Source: CAYNYM01 sp049366815 (GTDB taxonomy: Bacteria; Desulfobacterota; DSM-4660; Desulfatiglandales; HGW-15). From it: a stretch of DNA of 8,819 nucleotides. The translations under genes were made by a program, and so were the position numbers. Positions 1-4,945 of the stretch are shown piece by piece (the stretch's first letter is position 1; each line of letters starts with the position of its first letter). Below the pieces are notes generated by a model. The model was not told where the DNA came from. It did not search any database and saw nothing but the letters and a program-made list of their open reading frames with translations. The stretch lies in the NCBI GenBank assembly GCA_049366815.1, contig JBMNCO010000121.1:1-8819 (forward strand), read 5' to 3'.

Positions 1-1
1 T

Positions 2-85
2 CCCATGGCCCCAATTGCCGGGCCTTTTCAAACGGCTGAACGCGTGCGATTGATCCAACGTTGCATGCCACGTGAAAGGAAATGA
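2..85 (+). CDS. Probable 3' end of an upstream gene (partial, product unknown)
   Basis: This frame is open from the left edge of the window and ends in a TGA at 83-85. The stop overlaps the ATG of the next gene (82-84) as ATGA, the usual signature of translationally coupled neighbours. About 27 residues are visible. They end in a basic stretch (AERVRLIQRCMPRERK), contain one cysteine, and show no motif I can assign. The other two forward frames hit stops at 37-39 and 51-53. The evidence is only the open frame and the overlap, and 27 codons can stay open by chance in GC-rich DNA, so this remains tentative. If real, it shows that the operon begins outside the window. Confidence 0.4.
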   Translation, partial: PMAPIAGPFQTAERVRLIQRCMPRERK

Positions 86-393
86 GGAAATCGACCGCCT
101 ATCTGTTATTCACGGCCTTCGGCGGCATACTGCTTGCTTTTTTCCTTTTCCTTCATCCCCTTTTGACGGCCGACCGGCTTCAAGGAGACCTGATGGAAAA
201 GAAAGGGCTTGTCAGAGCCCTCGACATCACGGATCTGTGCCTGTTCACCGAGGCCAGGTACACGAGGCATCCCTCCCAGGCGGACCTGCACTCCGCATTC
301 CAGGATCATCCTGTGTCCCTGGAGCACTTCCCTTCAGGCTCCATCGTGTTCCCACCCGCCGTCGTGAGGTCAGGCGCTCATGAAGTGGATTGA
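82..393 (+). CDS. Small single-pass membrane-anchored protein, 103 aa, unknown function
   Basis: I do not recognise a named family with certainty. The protein has a short basic N-terminus (MRK), one hydrophobic segment at about residues 7-28, and a hydrophilic remainder that probably faces the periplasm. That part holds a single cysteine (DLCLFTEARYTRH, about 51-63) and a compact segment with FQDHP and EHFPSGSIVFPP near the end. These look like a conserved folded unit, not random sequence. The ATG is the only sensible start because an in-frame stop lies at 73-75. The purine run AAAGGA at 75-80 is only one base from the ATG, which is too close for a normal ribosome binding site, so initiation probably depends on coupling through the ATGA overlap. 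The 3' end overlaps the next gene by 14 bases. This overlap with an FtsX-type permease suggests a periplasmic partner of the ABC transporter, which is an inference. Confidence 0.75.
   Translation: MRKSTAYLLFTAFGGILLAFFLFLHPLLTADRLQGDLMEKKGLVRALDITDLCLFTEARYTRHPSQADLHSAFQDHPVSLEHFPSGSIVFPPAVVRSGAHEVD
364..370 (+). promoter_or_regulatory. Ribosome binding site of the ABC permease gene
   Basis: GTGAGGT lies inside the end of the 103-residue gene. Its GAGGT core (366-370) sits 9 bases before the ATG at 380. This supports that start and the 14-base overlap between the two genes. Confidence 0.55.
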
Positions 394-1516
394 ACGCCAG
401 AGACATTTCCTGGACTTCACCCTTTCATCCCTTTGGAGGCGAAAGGGGCGTAATCTTTCTCTCCTCCTCGTCTACACCTTCGTGGTCTTTCTTGTCTCGT
501 CGGTCATCTTTTTTGCCGGGGCGATCCGCTATGAGGCCGTAGCCCTTCTCGACGACGCGCCCGAGATGGTGGTTCAGAGGACGGTGGCCGGCAGATACGC
601 GCTGATGCCTGTAGATTATCTGGAGAAGATCAGGACCATTCGAGGCATTCAGGCCTCGGAGAGGCGTCTCTGGGGCTACTACTACCACCCCGCGTCCCGT
701 TCCAACTACACGCTTATGGTCCCGAGAGATTTCCCCCACGAGGACGACGCCGCAGAGATCGGACAAGGCGTCTTGAGAACCTGGGGGACGTCTCAGGGCA
801 ACCGTCTCTACTTCAAGACCTACGACGGGGACAATGTGATCCTCCGGGTCGTCAAGACCTTCAGTGCCTCCACGGAACTGGTCAGTTCGGACCTGATCCT
901 GGTTTCGGAGAATACCTTCCATAAAATATTCGGTTACCCGGAGGGGTTCGTCACGGATCTCGCCCTCGAGATTCGAAACCAGAAGGAATGCCAGACCATC
1001 GCCGAAAAGATCGTCCTCATGCTGCCCGACACCCGGCCCCTGCTCAAAGAAGAGATCCTGAGGACCTATACGTCACTTTTCGACTGGCGGAGCGGGTATA
1101 TCATCGTGCTCCTGGCCGGGGCCGTGCTGGCCTTCTTCATCTTCGCCTGGGACAAGGCCACAGGCCTGAGTGCCGAAGAAAAGAGCGAGATCGGGATTCT
1201 CAAGGCCGTTGGATGGGACACCTCGGATATCCTGATCATGAAATTCTGGGAGGGCATGGCCCTTTCCCTGACCGCATTCATCATCGGCGTGCTTTCTGCC
1301 TATGTGCACGTCTTTTTCACCTCCGCGACCCTGTTTGAACACGCCCTCAAGGGATGGGCCGTGCTGTATCCGGATTTCGAACTGACGCCGGTCGTGGATG
1401 CCTTCCACCTGGTCGTCCTTTTCTCTCTGACCGTCATCCCCTATACCTTTATCACGGTGGTTCCCACCTGGAGGGTTTCCAGCATGGACCCTGATATCGT
1501 GATGCGGCAGGGATGA
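380..1516 (+). CDS. ABC transporter permease, FtsX/MacB-type
   Basis: This 378-residue inner-membrane protein has the four-helix layout of the FtsX/MacB/LolC/DevC group. The first membrane segment is at about residues 25-48. A large extracytoplasmic domain of about 190 residues follows (about 49-238). Three more segments lie at about 240-257, 293-314 and 342-362. The cytoplasmic loop after the second segment carries the family hallmark EKSEIGILKAVGWDTSDI (267-284), which couples the permease to its ATPase. The protein ends in TWRVSSMDPDIVMRQG, also typical of FtsX-domain permeases (known family feature). It lacks the fused N-terminal ATPase of MacB; a separate ATPase follows 46 bases downstream. 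Members of this group generally act on lipoproteins, peptides or envelope enzymes from the periplasmic side and do not pump small solutes across the inner membrane. Its substrate cannot be read from the sequence. A functional homodimer with the downstream ATPase is expected. Confidence 0.9.
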   Translation: MKWIERQRHFLDFTLSSLWRRKGRNLSLLLVYTFVVFLVSSVIFFAGAIRYEAVALLDDAPEMVVQRTVAGRYALMPVDYLEKIRTIRGIQASERRLWGYYYHPASRSNYTLMVPRDFPHEDDAAEIGQGVLRTWGTSQGNRLYFKTYDGDNVILRVVKTFSASTELVSSDLILVSENTFHKIFGYPEGFVTDLALEIRNQKECQTIAEKIVLMLPDTRPLLKEEILRTYTSLFDWRSGYIIVLLAGAVLAFFIFAWDKATGLSAEEKSEIGILKAVGWDTSDILIMKFWEGMALSLTAFIIGVLSAYVHVFFTSATLFEHALKGWAVLYPDFELTPVVDAFHLVVLFSLTVIPYTFITVVPTWRVSSMDPDIVMRQG

Positions 1517-1540
1517 AGCACCCATGAAGCCGAAATGAAA

Positions 1541-1554
1541 GAAGGGGGAAAGAG
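1541..1554 (+). promoter_or_regulatory. Purine-rich ribosome binding site of the ABC ATPase gene
   Basis: GAAGGGGGAAAGAG lies 8 bases before the ATG at 1563, in the 46-base gap after the permease gene. It supports that start. I see no terminator or clear promoter in the gap. Confidence 0.5.
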
Positions 1555-1562
1555 AACCTGCA

Positions 1563-2249
1563 ATGATTGAGCTGGTCCGGGTAGCGAAAACCTTTAATGA
1601 GGGGAAATCAAACGTCTTCAGTGCCCTGAAGGGGATCGATCTGAACATCGAATCCCGCCTGATTACGGTCTTCAGAGGCCCCAGCGGCTCGGGCAAGACC
1701 ACCCTGCTCAGCATTATCGGCGGCATGGCGAGACCCACCTCCGGAAGGATCTGGTTGAACGGTCGCGAGATGACCAGTCTCCCCGAGCGTTTTGCGGCGA
1801 TAACCAGGCGGGAGACCTTCGGTTTCATCTTTCAGAACTACAACCTGATCAAGGGGATCACCGTGCTTGAAAACGTGATGCTTCCCGCCTACCCCACCGG
1901 CATGAGGCACCATCACATGCGGGAAAGGGCCATGACCCTTCTCGACAGGTTCCGGCTCGGGTCAAAGGCCTTCGAGAAGATGGAACACCTTTCCGGAGGG
2001 GAACAACAGCGAACCGCCATCGCCAGGGCCCTGATCAATGATCCACCCGTGATCATCGCGGACGAACCCACGGCGCATCTCGATACGGAGTTATCCGTGG
2101 CATTTATGAACATCGTCTCAGAGCTCAAGCATGGGGCCAAAACCGTGCTCATGGCGAGCCATGACCCCCTGGTCTGTGATTTCCCGTCGGTGGACCGTCT
2201 CGTCTCTCTTCGAGACGGTATGATCATCAGTGAGGAGGGGGCCTCTTGA
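1563..2249 (+). CDS. ABC transporter ATP-binding protein, MacB/LolD-type
   Basis: This 228-residue cytoplasmic nucleotide-binding subunit powers the permease encoded just upstream. Every catalytic element is present: Walker A GPSGSGKTT (39-47), Q-loop glutamine in FQNYN (Q91), signature LSGGEQQR (143-150), Walker B VIIADEPT with catalytic Glu168, D-loop AHLD, and the H-loop His200 in ASHD. The length and the GEQQR signature fit the LolD/MacB/FtsE class (known family features). One odd stretch is MRHHHM at 114-119 in the helical domain, a His/Met cluster on the side of the protein that usually faces the permease loop. Whether it binds metal or is incidental cannot be told. The stop codon overlaps the start of the next gene by four bases, which indicates translational coupling. 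Confidence 0.95.
   Translation: MIELVRVAKTFNEGKSNVFSALKGIDLNIESRLITVFRGPSGSGKTTLLSIIGGMARPTSGRIWLNGREMTSLPERFAAITRRETFGFIFQNYNLIKGITVLENVMLPAYPTGMRHHHMRERAMTLLDRFRLGSKAFEKMEHLSGGEQQRTAIARALINDPPVIIADEPTAHLDTELSVAFMNIVSELKHGAKTVLMASHDPLVCDFPSVDRLVSLRDGMIISEEGAS
2232..2240 (+). promoter_or_regulatory. Ribosome binding site that decides the TTG start at 2246
   Basis: GAGGAGGGG is a strong Shine-Dalgarno match at the end of the ATPase gene, 5 bases before the TTG at 2246-2248. No ATG or GTG lies nearby in this frame, so the site supports a TTG start with a TTGA overlap. A second in-frame TTG at 2252 is possible but less well placed. Confidence 0.6.
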
Positions 2250-3247
2250 TATTGAACCCCGCCATCATCGCCATGCTGATTGGATCGGTGCTCGTCACGG
2301 CCTTCTCTCTCTATGCCGCCTCGATCGGCATCCAGATCATTCGGTGGTGGGACATACGGAGCGGCAGCGAGAGACAACTGATGCTCGAGAAAAAGACCTA
2401 TCTGGTCAGTACGATCTTTTCCTATTTTCTCGGCTTTGAATTTCTGTCTCTCTTTCTCTTTGTGCATACAGCGGATCAGATCCACCTTCTTTTCGTGGGG
2501 GCCATGTGCGCGGCGGGGAGCCTGAACGTCAATGAATTCGGATACCCAACGCTTATCGCCAAACTGCTCTCCTTCATTCTCTGCGGCATCTGGCTGCTGC
2601 TCAACCACGCCGACAACAAAGGAGAAGACTACCCCTTTATCAGGAGCAAGTATAAACTGATGCTCTGGGTAACGGGAGCACTTGCCTTCGAGACACTTGT
2701 ACAAACCAACTATTTTCTCAGACTGAAAGCGGACGTCATCACCTCCTGCTGCGGCACGCTCTTCAGCGAAGAGACGGAAACCATCTCAGGAGAACTGGCG
2801 GCCCTGCCCCCTTTGGGCACCCTCATTCTGCTCCTGGTGAGCCTGCTTCTGACCGTCAGGGCCGGCATCCACTTTCTCGTCACGGGCCGGGCCGCACGGG
2901 TATTTTCCGGGTTTGCCGCCTGCGCGTTGATCCTCTCCTTTGCATCCGTGATCTCCTTTATTTCACTCTACTTCTATGAACTCCCAACCCATCACTGTCC
3001 TTTCTGTCTGTTGCAGAGCGAATACCATTATGTCGGCTATCCCCTGTACCTCTCTCTCCTGGTCGCGGGGACGACCGGCGTGGGCGTGGGGGTCATCGAC
3101 CGGCTGCAGGGAAGGTCGGATCACCGTGATCGGATACGGCGCTTTGAGAAAAAACTTTGTCTCGTCTCCATGGCGAGCTATATTATTTTTATCATGATTT
3201 CAATCTATCCCATGATATTTTCGGATTTTATCCTGGAGGGTATCTGA
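2246..3247 (+). CDS. Polytopic membrane protein with CPFC motif, unknown function
   Basis: I do not recognise a named family for this 333-residue protein. It is strongly hydrophobic, with roughly eight or nine predicted membrane segments (about residues 8-30, 56-76, 80-98, 102-120, 138-158, 190-206, 217-241, 264-284 and 307-326, by eye). Two cysteine sites stand out. TSCCG is at 167-170, in a hydrophilic loop after the fifth segment. THHCPFCLLQ is at 248-257, right after the seventh segment, with CPFC at 251-254 preceded by two histidines. A CXXC next to histidines on a membrane protein suits thiol redox chemistry, metal binding or haem-type handling. The CC and CPFC sites could be partners on the same face of the membrane, but that is inference. 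The TTG start overlaps the ATPase stop. The gene sits between the ABC pair and the CusBA genes, so it may be a third membrane component of the ABC complex or a redox or metal-handling protein serving the pump. Confidence 0.85.
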   Translation: MILNPAIIAMLIGSVLVTAFSLYAASIGIQIIRWWDIRSGSERQLMLEKKTYLVSTIFSYFLGFEFLSLFLFVHTADQIHLLFVGAMCAAGSLNVNEFGYPTLIAKLLSFILCGIWLLLNHADNKGEDYPFIRSKYKLMLWVTGALAFETLVQTNYFLRLKADVITSCCGTLFSEETETISGELAALPPLGTLILLLVSLLLTVRAGIHFLVTGRAARVFSGFAACALILSFASVISFISLYFYELPTHHCPFCLLQSEYHYVGYPLYLSLLVAGTTGVGVGVIDRLQGRSDHRDRIRRFEKKLCLVSMASYIIFIMISIYPMIFSDFILEGI

Positions 3248-3277
3248 GCATCCCTTCTTGGCTTTGACCCGGAATGC

Positions 3278-3284
3278 AAAGGAG
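3278..3284 (+). promoter_or_regulatory. Ribosome binding site that decides the cusB start
   Basis: AAAGGAG ends 8 bases before the ATG at 3293 but only 2 bases before an in-frame TTG at 3287. The spacing favours the ATG, giving a protein of 550 residues, not 552. Confidence 0.65.
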
Positions 3285-3292
3285 TATTGGGT

Positions 3293-4945
3293 ATGGATAT
3301 GACCCATGACCGATGGAAAAGACGTTTCCTGATCCTTTTCGGCGTGGTGGTATTGAGTTTCCTGCTTGGATACTGGATTCGAGGGGGAGGGTCGCGGCCT
3401 GGGAGCGAGGACGACACCCGCACGGGCCTCCTCGATGCCGTCCAGGCCCTGGAGGGGGTCAGCTATCTGTGTCCGATGTCCTGCGTCCCGCCCATGGAAA
3501 AGCCCGGGCAATGTCCGGTCTGCGGCATGGACCTGGTGCCCATAGCCGATGCCGATCGGGATCGGCCGAGAATCCGCCTGTCCCCGGAGACGGCGGCTCT
3601 GGCCAGGGTTCAACTTGCGCCGGTGAAACGGGAATTCGTCTCGGCCGAGATCAGGATGTTCGGCGCTGTCGATTACGATCCGGCGCACATGGCCCAGATC
3701 GCCGCCTTCATGCCCGGGGTCATAGACCGGATCTATGTCAAGCGTGCCGGGCAGTTCGTTCGCTGGGGGGACCCCCTTTTCGACCTTTACTCTCCCGATC
3801 TACTTGCAACGCAGCAGCAGTTGTTGGCGGCCCTCAAATTCGTGCCGAGTTTCCTGGCCTTTCAAGGGGGGAGACCCCATGTGGCGAGGGATGTCCCGGT
3901 CATGGAGCGCCCGGAGCGGGAAGAGACCGAGAAGCGATCACCGGAAGAGAAGGCCGCTATGGACACCATAGCCTCCCTCCGTCACAAACTCAGTATTCTG
4001 GGAATGCCCAAGCGGGACATCGACGAGTTCATGAAGGTGGGAGAAGCCACGGGCATCGCCACCGTGTATGCCTCCATGTACGGTCAGGTCATCGAGCAGA
4101 ACTCGTTCGAGGGGACCTACGTAAATGTCGGCACACCGGTCATCACCATCGCCGATCCACAATATGTCTGGGCTAGACTGGACGTCTACGAGGCCGATTT
4201 TCCGTGGATCCGGAAGGGCCAGGAGATTTCCTTCGTCACCGACGCATACCCCGGAGAGACCTTTATCGCCAAGCTCGTGTACATCGATCCCGTATTCGAC
4301 GCCAAGACGCGCACCTTCACGATAGGGGCTATCTCTCCGGACATCGGATCCCGCCTCAAGGCCGGGATGCTCATACGGGCCAAGATCCACGCAAGACTGA
4401 CCGCAGACGGAAGGCTCGCCAATGAAGATGACGCGTTGGAAAACGCCCCCCTCGTCATTCCCGCCTCCGCCCCCCTGATCACCGGCAAACGTGCCGTGGT
4501 ATACGTGGCCGATCCCGAGGAAGAAGGGCTGTTCGAGGGAAAAGAAATTGTGTTGGGTCCGAAGGCCAAGGATCACTATGTCGTTCTGGAAGGCCTCGAG
4601 GAGGGAGAACAGGTGGTCGTGAACGGCAATTTCAAGATCGACAGCGCCATTCAGATCCTGGCCAAATCAAGCATGATGTCCCTGGAAGGGAGGCATCCCG
4701 CCGTATCTCATTCGCAGCACGGCGGGTCCCGGGTGATGCACGAAGATTATGCCCAAGAGCGCATGAGAAGTCGGGAGAGGTCCCATGCCGACGAAACCGG
4801 AGAGGCCCGGCGAACCCTTGATCTGAGTCGGCCGGCTGAGCATTCCGGCTCCGCCGGCTCGCACCAGCGTTCCACCATTATTCGCAGAAAGCCCGGGTTT
4901 TATGGGGATACCACGAGAAACACGCGCCCTCTCATACAAGACTGA
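3293..4945 (+). CDS. cusB: CusB-type RND periplasmic adaptor with N-terminal heavy-metal-binding domain
   Basis: This membrane-fusion protein links the RND pump to an outer-membrane channel. A basic N-terminus (MDMTHDRWKRR) precedes one hydrophobic anchor at about residues 11-29. A heavy-metal-binding motif spans about 58-84: LCPMSC, a short linker, then QCPVCGMDLVP, with Cys60, Cys64, Cys74 and Cys77. In the common form of this motif the first part reads CPMH; here the histidine is replaced and a cysteine follows one residue later. The adaptor body follows: a barrel-sandwich half (PGVIDRIYVKRAGQFVRWGDPL), a helical hairpin (about 160-240), the second lipoyl half (GQVIEQNSFEGTYVNVGTP), and a beta-barrel domain (WARLDVYEADFPWIRKGQ). 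The core ends near NGNFKIDSAIQILAKSSMM. About 80 further residues are hydrophilic, rich in Arg, His and Ser, and match nothing I know; they may be natural or the result of a frameshift. The stop is directly followed by cusA. An adaptor role is certain; copper/silver specificity rests mainly on the partner pump. Confidence 0.92.
   Translation: MDMTHDRWKRRFLILFGVVVLSFLLGYWIRGGGSRPGSEDDTRTGLLDAVQALEGVSYLCPMSCVPPMEKPGQCPVCGMDLVPIADADRDRPRIRLSPETAALARVQLAPVKREFVSAEIRMFGAVDYDPAHMAQIAAFMPGVIDRIYVKRAGQFVRWGDPLFDLYSPDLLATQQQLLAALKFVPSFLAFQGGRPHVARDVPVMERPEREETEKRSPEEKAAMDTIASLRHKLSILGMPKRDIDEFMKVGEATGIATVYASMYGQVIEQNSFEGTYVNVGTPVITIADPQYVWARLDVYEADFPWIRKGQEISFVTDAYPGETFIAKLVYIDPVFDAKTRTFTIGAISPDIGSRLKAGMLIRAKIHARLTADGRLANEDDALENAPLVIPASAPLITGKRAVVYVADPEEEGLFEGKEIVLGPKAKDHYVVLEGLEEGEQVVVNGNFKIDSAIQILAKSSMMSLEGRHPAVSHSQHGGSRVMHEDYAQERMRSRERSHADETGEARRTLDLSRPAEHSGSAGSHQRSTIIRRKPGFYGDTTRNTRPLIQD

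Noticed and set aside
7..28. GGCCC/GGGCC inverted repeat followed by TTTT, resembling a terminator
   Set aside because: The stem is only five base pairs and the T-run is short. An open frame reads through it to an ATGA overlap with the next gene, so coding sequence is the better explanation.
1073..1828. Minus-strand open frame of 251 codons
   Set aside because: It lies opposite the ABC permease and ATPase genes, whose motifs are unmistakable, and its translation shows no domain. It is a shadow frame in GC-rich DNA.
1913..2704. Minus-strand open frame of 263 codons
   Set aside because: It spans the ATPase end and the membrane protein gene in antisense and gives a charged sequence without motifs. 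The plus-strand genes have ribosome binding sites and coherent products.
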